Notes: generated from the letters alone by a model not told the origin. DNA of 64,000 nucleotides from Beta vulgaris subsp. vulgaris (GCF_026745355.1 NC_079207.1:37285421-37349420), one strand, 5' to 3'; counted from the stretch's first letter, positions 9,785 to 20,910 are shown. Made by a program: numbers and translations.

Positions 9785-11968
9785 TTACTTAAGTTTTATT
9801 AAACCTAACTCAAGCCTTAATTTTTCATATCTATCTCTTGTAGAGGCTTAGTTAGTAAATCAGCAATTTGATTTTTAGTTTGACAAAACTCAAGTTTAAT
9901 AAAACCTTTTTCCATATTTTCTTTTAGAAAGTGATGTCTGATGTGTATACACTAGTAGAATAAATGCTTGTTGTTGCGGTCATTAAGTGGCCTATTGCGG
10001 CGGTTTTCGTTGCGCAGCAATTAAGGGGGCAACAATAGGTAATTAATATATTGTTGCGTTTTAAAACCGCAGCAATATTTGAACAGATTGCTGCGGTTTC
10101 TGGGTAAAACCGCAGCAATATATTTATTTTATATCAGATTTAGAAAGCATATTATTGCGGTTTGTGGAGAAAACCGCGTCAATATGCTATATTTAATAAT
10201 AAAAAATAGACATATTGCTGCGGTTTTTTAGGAAAACCGCAGCAATAGGTACTGTACAAGTAATTTTTTTTTTTTTTTTTTTTTTTTTTGCATTTTTCCA
10301 TCCACTTTGAAAGACAAAAAAGTTAAAAGAAAATAAAACACTATTGATTGATACTAATGACAAAAAATTATTGTACAAAATTCAGAAACATAAAAATACA
10401 ATATAAAAAACAACAAATATGAAATGACATATGAATATCATTAATATATAAAAATAAGAAAAACTAGTTACATAAATAATAAAAAGTAAAATGAAAAAAC
10501 TAAAAAAACAATTATTACAACTCACTGACTAAATACAAAAAAATATAATAAAAACAAACAATTAAGAAACTGATCTAAAAAAACAAAAAATCCTAAAACA
10601 AAAAAAATCCTAAAACAAAAATCTACATACAAATCTAAAAAATGAAAAAATAACAATTTACATACAGATATTAAAAAAAGAAAAAAAAGAAACGAAAAAA
10701 AAAACAATAGATCTGATAATCAAGGCAGGATTAGGGTTCGAACGACCGGCCGAGGAAAGACGAATGAACGGCCAACGAACTAACAACAAACGAACGAACA
10801 ACGAACAAGCGGCCAACGAACGACCAACGAACGGCCGACCAACGACCAACCGACGAACGAACGAATGGAGGATGACGCTTCAGATTCTAATAAGAATGAT
10901 GACGCTTCAGATTCTGATAAGAACGAAGGACGGACGGCGGACGCGAAGTGTGATTGACAGAATGCGTGAAAGATTGAGAGCGAACGAGGGCGAAAAACCG
11001 ATCGCCGGCACAAATCGAATGCGTGGAAGAGGGAGAGGGAGAGTGGAGAGTGGCGTGAGAGAAATTGATGAGAGGGAGAAGGAGAGGGAGAGGGAGAGTG
11101 GAGAGTGGCGTGAAAGAGATGAGAGGGAGAGGGATAGTTAGTGGCGTGAAAGAGATGAGAGGGAGGGAGTGAAATGAGGCTGAAACCCTAAAATGTACCC
11201 TTTTATATTAATTTAAAAGTCTATTGCTGCGATTTTTGGTGAGAACTGCAGCAATATGTCCAAATAATATTTTCTTATATTATTTAAATATATTGCTGTG
11301 GTTTTTGACAGAAACCGCAACAATATGTTTGATTAAATGATAAAAAAATTCGAAAAATTTCATATAAAACAATATTGTAGCGGTTTTTGGCGGAAACCGC
11401 AATAATATGGTTATTTTATATTTTTCTTTTTCTTTTAACGTGATATATTGCTGCGTATGAGTAAAACTACAGCAATATCACCGCAGCAATAAGCAATTAT
11501 TCTACTAGTGATATGCTTAACTCTTGAATGATGCACTAGATCTTTTGACATACTAATGACACTAGTATTATCACAATAAATAGGAACACAATTAAAGTTT
11601 ATTCCATAGTCACAAAGTTGTTGTTTTATCAAAAGCATTTGAGAGCAACATGCAACAACAACTACATATTCTGCTTCAGCAGTGGATAAAGCAACTGTGT
11701 TTTGTTTCTTGGTGCTCCAAGAAACTAAACTATGACTAAGAAATTGAACCATACCTGAGGTGCTTTTCCTATTTACAAGGTCTCCAGCATAATCAGCATC
11801 AGCATATCCTCTTAACTCAAATGTGTCACTTCTTGGATAGTAGAGTCCAAGATCATCTTTTCCTTTAAGATATCTAAGAAATCTATTCACAACAGTTAGA
11901 TGAGATTCCTTAGGATTAGCTTGAAATCTAGCACACAAACCAACACTAAAAGCTATATATGGACGACA
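9785..11968 (-). pseudogene. Ty1-copia pol 3' end: RNase H domain, split by CACTA element 2
   Basis: From 11968 leftward the minus strand encodes the end of the copia reverse transcriptase connection and the RNase H domain. It includes RYLKGKDDLGLYYPR, GYADADYAGD, RKSTSGMVQFL, WSTKKQNTVALSTAEAEY and PIYCDNTSVI, all in the usual order. The frame runs to HSRVKHI at 11511. The coding sequence resumes at 9949 with RHHFLKENMEKGF and ends near a TAA at 9785-9787 after one frameshift. The catalytic acidic residues of RNase H (in ADADYAGD, AEAEY and YCDN) are present. The gene is dead because of the 1.56-kb insertion, the frameshift and loss of everything upstream. Confidence 0.85.
9950..11510. mobile_element. 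non-autonomous CACTA element 2 (1,561 bp), sister of element 1
   Basis: The left end reads CACTAGTAGAATAAATGC, identical to element 1. The right end closes with ATTCTACTAGTG. It is flanked by the 3-bp duplication ATA (9947-9949 and 11511-11513). The same TTGCTGCGGTTTT hairpin repeats fill both subterminal regions, with more substitutions than in element 1. The first 100 bp closely match element 1. The middle (10740-11180) is GC-richer, with repeated AACGAACG and GAGAGGGAGAG runs. No transposase is encoded. Confidence 0.9.
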
Positions 11969-13131
11969 CACTACTACAAAAAAGGGCGAACATAACACCC
12001 CTAAATTAACTCTTATTTAAGCAAACGTTATGTAAAGTCTAAATTTAACATTTTACCCGTGTAACTGTTATCTTAAGTTGTATTGAGAATATATCACTTA
12101 ACACTTATTTTGATGTCTGTTATTTTACTTGTGATGTTTTAATTTTTTTTTGATGAGAATAATAAAAAATGTTATCTTTGTTTTATTATTAATAATAATA
12201 AATTTGTCAAAATAATTAAATTGAAAAAAAAAAACTGCCCCAACTAAAAATTAGGAGCACTTATACGTATCTTTTTCAAGTTCAGTTGGCAGTTGTTGTG
12301 TTCCCCTCACCATTGCTACATCCGGTTCCCCTTTCTACCTTCGGCTCTCATCTCCGACAACATTCCCGTGTCAAATTCCATTGCAGCAGACAAATTCATT
12401 CGGCCCGTGACAAATTCCATTGCAACCGACTTCGCAATTCGCAATTTCTACCTAGCAAACCATTTTGGGAGAACTCAACTACTACAATCGCCTTTGTTAC
12501 CAACAATTTACAGGTAATTCTTAATTTTCAAGTCCTTGTTTATCCCTAATACATAAAGAAATTAATTTTGGTGGCTTTATTGTTCAAATTTTGTTAGTTG
12601 AATCAATTTTTCTTGTTTCTTGGATTGGTAATTTAAAATTAAATTATTTAATAAATATATTGATTTTTTGAACTTGCGAAATCTGTATATATAAAAAATG
12701 TCGCATACAGATTTCTAGACTTCTGAAAGAGCAGAGTGGGGAGCAAATTCAAATTTAGGTGCTAGTGATGTTCTACTGTATAATTGATTTTTTTATATGA
12801 CGCTATATTTATTTGGTACTGGAGAAATCACCAGTGTAAACTTGTTTGTTATTTTTGGGAGAGATTTGGGCTGGATTTTACCATCTCTGTCATACAATTA
12901 AAGGGATTAGATGGCAGAAAGTTGTAGAGAGGAGTGATAATCTGAGAAGGAGGGGAGAGGAGAGAGAAATTAGATATCATTAAATTACAAATTTGTTTTG
13001 TGTGCTGTTATATCACTTGTATTGATGTTCTCTAAAACTTGGATTAGAACATAAATATATTTTTTGACATCTGCGGAAGCTTCAAGGTCCAATGTATGTC
13101 TGTAACAAACTATCTCTTGTCTCTTTTGCAG

Positions 13132-13241
13132 TTATTTTCAAGGTTTATGACTCAGATGGTAATGGAAAGGTGACTTTCAATGACATCTTAGAAGTGCTAG
13201 AGGACATGACTGGTTCATTTATGTCCAAGGAGCAAAGAGAG
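13132..13241 (+). pseudogene. captured exon of a calcineurin-B-like EF-hand gene
   Basis: The 110-bp exon is bounded by a good acceptor (CTTTTGCAG just before 13132) and a donor (GAG|GTATTA at 13242). It encodes IFKVYDSDGNGKVTFNDILE followed by VLEDMTGSFMSKEQRE. The loop DSDGNGKVTFND is a canonical 12-residue EF-hand, with Ca2+ ligands at positions 1, 3, 5, 7, 9 and 12. The wording matches the plant calcineurin-B-type EF-hand protein family more than calmodulin or CBL proteins. Neighbouring exons of such a gene were not found, so this is a fragment. It sits directly upstream of transposon protease exons, which suggests capture by the transposon. It is not known whether it is spliced into a transcript. 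Confidence 0.72.
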
Positions 13242-13418
13242 GTATTAACAGTTTTACCAAATACCACTTGATTCGATGTTTACATTTATATAGCGAGATC
13301 ATTTGGCAACTAATTCAAAGACTCTTGTTTTAATTTTTCCATTATGGTTAAAATATGTAGATAATTGAAGGAACTCCTTTATGCTTAATTCTGTATTAGT
13401 TGCTTCTTTCATTTCAAA

Positions 13419-14217
13419 ATGACCACTGTAGTCAAAAGACGCATCCTAAGAATAGTTAAATTAATAAAAGTCATTAATGATTGCCATTTGTTGAGCTGGA
13501 TAATAAATGCACCTATGGTATTGGGTATTAAATTGGGTATTAAGGGAATTAAACCAGTACAACCCAGGACAAATAGTGCTTGTATCTTTGCATCTAATGA
13601 TGGCAAAAATATCAATCAACTCTTTTTTGCACCATATAATGAGAAGTAAGTGTTGTGTTTAGTCTATATGAATTATTATTTGAGTACAAAAGTTATGGTG
13701 TTATTTAAATTTATAATGATTTTGTTTTCTTCATCTTAGCTTATTCAATTATATAGTAAACATTGGATGTTAGTTGTTATTAGTCCTTGGAACAGATGGG
13801 TGTATTGGTTAGATCCAGCAGGAGTAGAAAATGAAGTTCGACCATTTGCTAAAAAGATCATCAATGAGTAAGTCTTGAATGACTATTTAATATTTTATTA
13901 TTAATATACTATTTTATTATTTGCCTAAACTTGTTATGAACACATAGGGGAATTATCAAATTTAGCACATACCATCGAAAAGATATCAAGAAGATCAAAA
14001 AGAATCCCAAAATTAGATGGAATCAAATAGAGGTATCTTACTTTCATTTCATTATTTTGATAACACAAAAATATTTTTCATTGTCTATATTACAGTATTT
14101 GTGATTTCTTGTGTATAGTGCCCTTGTCAACCGCTTGGTACTCTAGACTGTGGATATTATGTGTGTCGCTACATGCTTGAGACGGTACAGTTGAGACGAC
14201 TAGTTATTCCTGATAAG
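13419..14217 (+). pseudogene. Ulp1/C48-type cysteine protease gene carried by the transposon
   Basis: Four exons can be placed by GT-AG rules: one ending at 13645, then 13740-13867, 13948-14032 and 14119-14217. Exon 2 has KHWMLVVISPWNRWVYWLDP, holding the catalytic His (HW) and Asp (LDP) of the C48 family. Exon 4 has CPCQPLGTLDCGYYVCRYM, with the Gln that forms the oxyanion hole and the catalytic Cys (DCGYY). All parts of the triad are therefore visible. Ulp1 proteins cleave SUMO precursors. Plant CACTA and Mutator-like elements often carry a Ulp1-like gene of unknown role. The junction from exon 1 to exon 2 does not keep the frame in my reading, and the N-terminal part is not found, so it is probably non-functional. 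The host protease family is the alternative source. Confidence 0.75.
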
Positions 14218-14465
14218 GTACTTGAACATTAGTTATAGTTTGGTTTTTTTAATTTCTATATGATTACGAATCTTTTAGACTGTAGATTTGTATCTATATT
14301 ATATTAGAGATATGAAGAGCAGTTTGTATAAATTGGTTGAAAATACTTGATTATGATTTTATATTATATTATTTTCTTATTGTAATGGGTTTACCCCTAA
14401 TGTTTTAGTTTTTAGAAAATACCAAGAGAATTTTCTTATAAACTCTAATACATGTTGCTCAACCT

Positions 14466-15112
14466 TACATGAATCTTAATCTCTAGAAGAAGAGGATGAG
14501 AAAGTATGGGCTAAAAAGTGAGGATGTGAAACATGAAGTTCATGATCCACTAGAAGAAATAAAATTAGGGGATGATGAAAATCCACGTTATAGTTACATA
14601 AGTAAGCTTCTCAATAACCAAGAAAAACATGAAATGATAGAAGATCTAAAAGAATTTAAGGATTGTAGCTGATCTCTTAATAGATACAACATCAAGATAT
14701 GAATACATATCTTCTATGCAAGATCCACCAGTCAAGGATTGCACAAGAAGAGTTTGATAAAACAACCTTTAGATGTCCAATATCATTAGGCTTGTTTGAA
14801 TACGTGGCCATGCCATTTGGTTTAAAAAACGCTGGCGCTACATACCAACGAGTAATGGATGCAATCTTTAAAGATATTATTGGTAAGATCACGGAAATCT
14901 ATGTGGATGACATACTCATAGAATCAAATGACTTTTTAAGACATAAAGGCATTTGGTTAAGTAATTTACTAGAATGAGAGAATATCACCTAACTTAGGAT
15001 TTCTCAGCCATAAAAATTGAATGGAGATTGACCAAAACAAGGCAAAAGCAGTATTGGAAGCTAAGCCACCTTCTAATAAGAAGGAAATACAAAGACTCTT
15101 TAGACATGTCAA
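14466..15112 (+). pseudogene. Ty3-gypsy (Tat/Ogre type) reverse transcriptase fragment
   Basis: The plus strand first shows KLGDDENPRYSYISKLLNNQ and EDLKEFKDCS, the spacer that precedes the reverse transcriptase in Tat/Athila-type elements. From 14740 comes TTFRCPISLGLFEYVAMPFG, then LKNAGATYQRVMDAIF and the active-site YVDDILIES. A frameshift follows, then DQNKAKAVLEAKPPSNKKEI close to 15030-15095, which is the standard connection region. Stops and frame changes make it dead. It breaks off at about 15112, where antisense gag sequence begins. Confidence 0.8.
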
Positions 15113-15817
15113 AGAAAATCATTCTCAATCTGGATATCCACGTCATATACTCTTGCGAAGCTATCAAGCCCCAAGTATTTGAGGTGGTTTTTGTATTTAG
15201 GGAGGAGGTTAGAAACGAATATTCGTACCAAGTCTTTTTCTGCAGGGCTTGATATAATATGGGCTGATTTCTCTTTCCACCTATTCAGATAAGTGGTAAA
15301 ACCTTCATTTTCACCTTGTTTAACAACCTCGAGTTCTCTAAGGAAGGTTTGCATTTATGTGTTCGATATTTTTTCATGAAAGCAATATAGTGATGCTTTC
15401 CCAAGTTTCGGTTTGCTTGGGGTATAGGGAATACAACCAATTTTGGCATATTGGGTTAAACGGCATCGGGAATACCATTAGATAAAGTTCAGGGTCAACT
15501 GATTTGATGATCATGGTTGCACGGAAGTTCCTTAAATGATACTTTGGATTATCAGTTGGTTTAAATTTAGGGATGCCAGTCGTAGAGAACTCTTTAGGAA
15601 GACTCCCTTTTAGTTTGGTGTTATCAATGGGATCAAAATACGAATTTGCATTGGTTACCCTATGAATAACACTTTCCATTTTCTTGTTGAATCCAGGAGA
15701 TTCACCAGACTCGACCTTCTCCAGCCTTATAGCTATTTCTTCCATCATAATAGATAGCTTGGCTAAAGCTCAAGCCATTTCAGCGAATTATTGCTCGTCA
15801 TTCGATGGGCTGCCCAT
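15110..15817 (-). pseudogene. Ty3-gypsy (Ogre/Tat type) gag fragment
   Basis: On the minus strand a gag reading frame starts with MGSPSNDEQ at 15815-15817 and continues with MMEEIAIRLEKVESGES. The body includes GIPKFKPTDNPKYHLRNF, MVFPMPF and TYLNRWKEKSAHI. This is the layout of the retrotransposon gag capsid domain (PKF..D....HL..F, then FP..L....W). A frame break lies near 15370. The gag ends at about 15112, where it meets plus-strand reverse transcriptase sequence head to head. Confidence 0.75.
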
Positions 15818-17165
15818 TTTAATGTCGCATGATTTCTACATAGATCATCAAAGGAGATTTAGAGATAGAATGATGATGGAGAGAGAGAAATGGAATGAAA
15901 TAATGTATGTTTGTTTAAAAGTTGAGCTCCTAGAAACAAATCTGAATATCCTACACGCATGATGATTTTTTTTTGTCTTTTGGATGCGCCTAGACCTGTT
16001 ATATGTATGCATGCCTCAATCTATGTGTTCGAACCTGTTAAGGCTGCCTACATATCCCAAAAGAGGGAATCAAATCGCTTGTAGTTTAGGACTACTAAAT
16101 GCGGAATGCATGAGATGAAATGGAGAACATGGATGCAATGAGACTCCTAAATGTCCAATAACTCTAGTTATGCATGAAGTATATGAACGATGGACTATGT
16201 AATGTAGAGGGACTCCTGTATGAATGCAATCCTAATTGAGATGAAACTCTAATGACTTCAGAATCCTAGACTTGATAGATTTCTAATGATGTTAGAACTC
16301 TAGATTTGATGGACTTTCAAGAACGCTAGATTCCTAAGGTGCATGAAACTCTAGTGGAGCTAGACTCCTAAAGTGAATGAAACTCTAGTCGACCTAGACT
16401 ACTAAAATGGATAGAATTCTAATAGATTTAGACTCCTAAGATTGACATATTTTTAATGATTTTAGGCTGCTTTTATGCATGATTTGTAAAGGATTTAGAC
16501 TCCTAGGATGGATAAAATCCTAATGGTTTTAGATTCCTATTATGCATGGACTTTCTACGGACTATAGGCTTTTAAGATGGCAATAATTCTAACGACCCTA
16601 GACTTCTTAGATGGGTGAACCTAGACAAGATTTAGACTCCTCACATGGATAGAGTTAGATGAGGTGAATATCTCTAAATGGAGTGAAATTGGATGAACCT
16701 AGACATATGGGTCATATAAACTTCCAATATAGTTAGAATTCCTAAATGGACGAGACATTTACAGCAAGATGAACACTAAAAGGATTCTTAAATGATGTGC
16801 ATATAATTGATGGGTAATATACATGAAAAGATATGATATAGGATGATAGAAGAATTTTTGAAAAAAAAGATGTGTGATAGGAAGAAAGATGGGATGACCT
16901 TTTGAGAAAGGACAGGAGAATAATTTTCGAAAAGTGACACGGATGAATTTTTATAAAAGATGGATATGAGATATAGTTTGGTAAAAAGAAAAATGTGCGT
17001 GAGGACCAAGGAAACTACAAAAAGTTAGTGACGAAGTAAACAGGACGTTTGTGTCTGACGTAGACACAATGCGCTTTACGCAATGCTTCATGCTACATGC
17101 AATGCTTCGTGCTACACGCAGTATCCACGCCAAGCGCAGATTAAGGGAAGACACGATGTTTTTTT
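15818..17165 (-). repeat. leader (5' untranslated region) of an Ogre-like element, copy 1
   Basis: This long non-coding stretch lies upstream of the gag start on the minus strand, as in Ogre elements. It consists of loosely periodic units of about 30-60 bp built on TAGACTCCTAA and ATGGATGAAACTCTAA. It ends in an alternating CGC-rich block (about 17040-17150, GCGCTTTACGCAATGCTTC-type). The whole block recurs at 17972-19345 with scattered substitutions and small indels. No coding signal. Confidence 0.7.
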
Positions 17166-17971
17166 TATCTCGTCACGGTAATTAGTTCGATAGGTTGCCT
17201 CGAAACATTGATAATATTGAACAATTAAGGGAACACACACGCAAATATGCACAAGTAAGATAATAGTATGCACAGTTCTGAACTTAAAAGTTCATTTCTA
17301 TGTTTCAACAATTGGTAGGATTTAGGTTAAGGCTGAAAAGGGTCCATGACAAAGAGATTGGTCCCACGTTTCGTACCCCTACTTAAAGAGGTGGCCACGT
17401 GTAAGATGCACTCCAGTCTCAAGTCAGGACCAAGAGAACAATGCAATGGTTGGATAGATTTTCTGATGACTAAGATCCAACACTATCTTTCAGCAAGCTT
17501 TTTGGAAGGACAAAGCACAAACGCCCCAGGGTGACCTCACACATAGAACATGTGCTAATGAGGCAAGCTAGATTGTCCTTATGGTGGCTTTACAATTGAC
17601 ATGCATATGCAACCAATATATTATTCAAAGGCGTAAATGAAGAATGAATCATATTTTTCAAGTTTCACCCACTCATTTTAAAAAAAATTATTTTTTTAAA
17701 AAAATCCTTCACAGTAGAGTCGCCAAATTATAGGCGTGGATTTTTCAATTCATTTAATGCCTACACGCGGTGTGAGCGCATTTATTTGACCACCTTATTG
17801 TTAAGGTTTTATGAAAGATATGTTTTTCAAAGAAGTCGCCAACAATTCTTTATAGGAATAATCATAAACCTAAATGGCTATTGGATATTGGGAAACCGTA
17901 GGAAAAATTAGGGACTTATCCAATATAGATTTTCCCGTTATGATTCCATAGATGGTCAGGAACCAAAAATG
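17166..17971 (-). other. LTR/leader remnant of an Ogre-like element containing the primer-binding site
   Basis: This 0.8-kb block between the two leader copies holds the candidate primer-binding site at 17706-17725. The sequence at 17727-17971 should be the end of the 5' LTR read on the minus strand, though I could not fix a TG...CA boundary. A copy of AGGTTTAGGTT..G.CTGAAAA near 17325 recurs at 21898-21920. Confidence 0.5.
17706..17725 (-). other. primer-binding site, Ogre type (tRNA-Arg-like)
   Basis: The minus strand reads TGGCGACTCTACTGTGAAGG. Ogre elements are known for a TGGCGACTC-type site complementary to a tRNA-Arg 3' end. The position between LTR-like sequence and the gag leader fits. 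Confidence 0.6.
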
Positions 17972-19345
17972 GACTGCCCATTTTAATGTCGCTTGATTTT
18001 TACATAGATCATCAAAGCATATTGGAAGATAGAAAGATGATGGAGAGAGAGAAATGGAATGAAAGAATGTATATTTGTTTAAAAGTTTAGCTCTTAGGAA
18101 CAAATCTGAATAACCTACATGCATGCTGATTTTTTTTGGATGCGCGTAGACCTAATGTATGTATGCATGAATTTCTGGATGCAACCGAACCTAAAGCATG
18201 TATGCATGACTCAATCTATGCATTTGAACATTAAGGAGCCTACATATCTCATAAGAGAGAGTCTGGTCGCTTGTAGTTCAGGACTATTAAATGTGGAATG
18301 CATGATATGAAATGGAGAGCATGGATGCAATGAGACTCCTTAATGTTCAATTACTCTAGTTATGCATGAAGTGTATGAACCATGGACTATGCAATGCAGA
18401 GGGACTCTTGTATGAATGCAATCTTAATTCAGATGAAACTCTAATGACTTAAGAATCCTAGACTTGATAGTCTTCTAGTGACGTTAGAACTTTAGATTTG
18501 ACGGACTTTCAAGGATGCTAGATTTCTAATGTGCATGAAACTCTAGTGGTGACCTAGACTCGTAAATTAAATGCTAATGGATGGAATTCTAATCGATTCA
18601 GACTCCTAAGATTGAAAGAATTATAATGGTTTTAGACTCCTATTATGCATGAATTCTAAAGGATTTTAGACTCATAGGATGGAAAAATCCTGATGATTTT
18701 AGACTCCTATTATGTATGGACTTTCTATTGACTATAAACTTTTAAGATGGCAAGAATTCTAATGACTCTCAACTTCTTAGATGGGTGAACCTAGACAGAA
18801 TTAAGACTCCTAACATGGATAGAGTTAGATGAGGTGAATATCTCTAAATGGAGTGAAATAGGATGAACCTAGACATATAGGTCAGATAAACTTCTAATAA
18901 AGTTAGAATTCCTAAATGGATGACACTTTTAAAGCAAGATGAACACTAAAGGAATCCTAAATTATGTGCACCATAAAGGATGGATAATACACATAAAAAG
19001 GTATCATATAGGATGATGGATGAATTTTTGAAAAAAAAAAGAAAGATGTGTGATAGGAAAAAAGATGGAATGAAATTTTGAGAAAGGATAGGAGAATAAT
19101 TTTCGAAAAGGGATAAGGATGAATTTTCAAAAATGATGGAAGATCATTTATTTTTTAAAAAAGATGGATAGGATATATAGTTTCGTAAAGGGACATATGT
19201 GCATGAGGATTTAGGAATCTACAAGAAGTTAGTGAAGCAGCAAACACGACGCTTGCGTTTGACGCAGACACAACACGCTTCACGCAATGATTCGCGCTAC
19301 ACATAGTGTCCGCGCCAAGCGTCGATTATGCGAAGACACGATTTT
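17972..19345 (-). repeat. leader of an Ogre-like element, copy 2 (direct repeat of 15808-17165)
   Basis: The segment repeats copy 1 in order and orientation. It starts with the MGSP start of gag (CATTTTAATGTCGC on the plus strand), passes through the same periodic TAGACTCC units, and ends with the same CGC-rich block and AAGACACGAT. The gag that should follow has been lost and replaced by LTR/leader sequence. Confidence 0.75.
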
Positions 19346-19359
19346 TTAGTTATCTCCAA

Positions 19360-19910
19360 TTCACGAAGGCCAATGGATAACTGAGTATTGTATATGTATT
19401 ATTTGTGGAACTCTTCTCTAAGATAGTCCCAGTCATTCAGCTTGCTCTTATTTATTGAGCTGAACCACTTGGATGGATGTGCATCCAAGGTCAAGGAAAA
19501 TACATAAGCAAATAGGTCCTTGCTCGTGCCCTTAAGACTCATAGAAATTGAGAAAGCTCTCAAATGATCATATGGTCTTCCACCACCTTGAATTTAGGGA
19601 GGTCACCCAATGCAACCTTTTTAGGGAGCTTTTCCCTCAGTTCAGAATCAATGATGTCATGGCCATAGCCTGGCTCTCGAGTGCAGGAATTAACTTGATG
19701 AATTGCTCTAGCTTTTCAAACCTCAGATCCGTCTCAGACTTAATAGGAGGTGGTGGTGGAGTGTCGCACTGTTCTTCTTCTTCAGTGAGTTTTTCTCTCA
19801 TTGCCTTGATCTATTTCTCTTATTCCATAAGACGAGAGTTCATCAATTGAAGTTGAGCCAGAATGGCACTGAGATGTTCATTAGTGCCCCCCGTTTTCAG
19901 ATGATGATTT
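19360..19910 (-). pseudogene. second Ogre-like gag fragment
   Basis: Read on the minus strand, the frames give NEHLSAILAQLQLMNSRLME, then AMREKLTEEEEQCD and SETDLRFEKLEQFIKLIP. After frameshifts come ALGDLPKFKV, MYFPLTLDAHPSKWF and YLREEFHKQYIYN. This is the N-terminal coiled coil and start of the capsid domain of Ogre/Tat gag. Several stops make it dead. It differs from the gag at 15110-15817, so it comes from another family. Confidence 0.7.
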
Positions 19911-20370
19911 AGAAGAGTAGAAGGATTCATCAGAAAAAGTTAGGATGCACTTTACGAGTCCGAGAGTAGGTCAAACTTGTTACCTCTCGGTTGGATATTC
20001 CCAAGTTATAATCTCACGACCTATTTTGAACAGAAATCGGATGGACCTCGTAAATTTCAAGAAACATTGTTTTCCAAATGAGAAATGGAGGTGAGAAATG
20101 GGAATAAGAAATAGAAATGGAAATTGAAATGGAAATGATTAGAGATGTGTATGATTTTGGACTAGTATATTCTTGACTATGATGAAGATATGAGCCTAAC
20201 TAAATGCACATGCAAACATGGACTGGATTGGACTATGCAAGTAAACTGAGTGATTGGACTTTGCTGAGTATTATAATTTGCACTTACAATAAGCAGAGTA
20301 GACTCAAAACATGGTAGACTTTAAAGGTGTTTAGACATAGGGGATGAATTTTATAATCCAAAGACTGGCT

Positions 20371-20910
20371 AGGGTTTACATATGATGCAAACTCGGCCTA
20401 GAGAAATTTTATAGTCCTAATATTGACTTTTACAGTCCGAAGACTAACAATGGTTTACATATAATGCAAACTAGACCTGGGGAAATTTCATAGTCCTAAG
20501 ACTGACTTTTGTAATTCGAAAATTGACGAGGGTTTAAATATAATGCAAACTAGACCGAGGGAAATTTTAGAGTCCTAAGACTGACTTTTATAGTCTGAAA
20601 ACTGATTAGAGTTTAAATATAATGCAAACTGGACCTATGAAAATTTTATAGTCCTAAAATTGACTTTTATAGTCTTAAGACTGAGTTTTATAGTCCGAAT
20701 ACGGACTAGGTTTTACATATAATGCAAACTACACCTAGGGAGATTTTATAGTCCTAAGTCTGATTTTTATAGTACGAAGACTGACTAGGGTTTAAATAAA
20801 ATGCCAACTAAACATAGGGAAAATGTATAGTCCTAAAACTGACTTTTATAGTTCAAAGATTGACTAGACTAGGGTTTACATATAATGCAAACTAGACCTG
20901 GGAATTAATT
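20371..20910. repeat. tandem repeat, about 6.5 copies of a 79-bp unit
   Basis: The unit contains GGGTTTACATATAATGCAAA, then a CTAGACCTAGGGAAATTTTA stretch, then TAGTCCTAAGACTGACTTTT and ATAGTCCGAAGACTGAC. Unit starts fall at about 20372, 20452, 20530, 20609, 20708, 20787 and 20875. The fourth copy has an extra TTTATAGTC step. The array is in the leader of the gag at 19360-19910, where Ogre-like elements often have minisatellites. Confidence 0.85.

Larger units (their letters stand above)
1252..11968 (-). mobile_element. Sirevirus-like Ty1-copia retrotransposon, 5' truncated, with nested insertions
   Basis: Read on the minus strand, the element has the end of pol (RNase H, about 11968 to 9785), then a long extra ORF after pol, a polypurine tract and a 3' LTR (2617 to 1252). 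An extra ORF after pol and an LTR beginning with TGTTAAACCC followed by TTTTGATGATGACAAAGG are typical of the plant SIRE/Maximus lineage. Its 5' LTR, gag, protease, integrase and most of the reverse transcriptase are missing, because sequence of a different element begins at 11969. Two CACTA elements and a gypsy solo LTR lie inside it. About 5 kb of the span belongs to this element. Confidence 0.8.
11969..14465 (+). mobile_element. CACTA-type element 3 with C48 protease gene, right end missing
   Basis: The left end CACTACTACAAAAAA at 11969 is a classic plant CACTA terminus, and AACATAACACC-type and ATAACGTT-type subterminal motifs follow. Inside are a captured EF-hand exon (13132-13241) and a multi-exon Ulp1/C48 protease gene (13419-14217). 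No matching right terminus (TTTTTTGTAGTAGTG) is found before Ty3-gypsy coding sequence begins at about 14466, so the element is truncated. The bases 11966-11968 would be its left target site. The region 12240-12550 is open in two frames without recognisable products, and 12550-13130 shows no coding signal. Confidence 0.65.

Noticed and set aside
10764..11141. Plus-strand frame rich in Arg, Asn and Glu
   Set aside because: It lies in the GC-rich, repeat-rich middle of CACTA element 2 and consists of simple AACGAACG and GAGAGG repeats.
12286..12549. Open frames near the left end of CACTA element 3
   Set aside because: Two overlapping frames read the same bases with no recognisable domain. A leader or first-exon role is possible but not supported.
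20371..20910. Centromeric or subtelomeric satellite
   Set aside because: Only about 6.5 units and located in a retrotransposon leader, so it is a minisatellite, not a satellite array.
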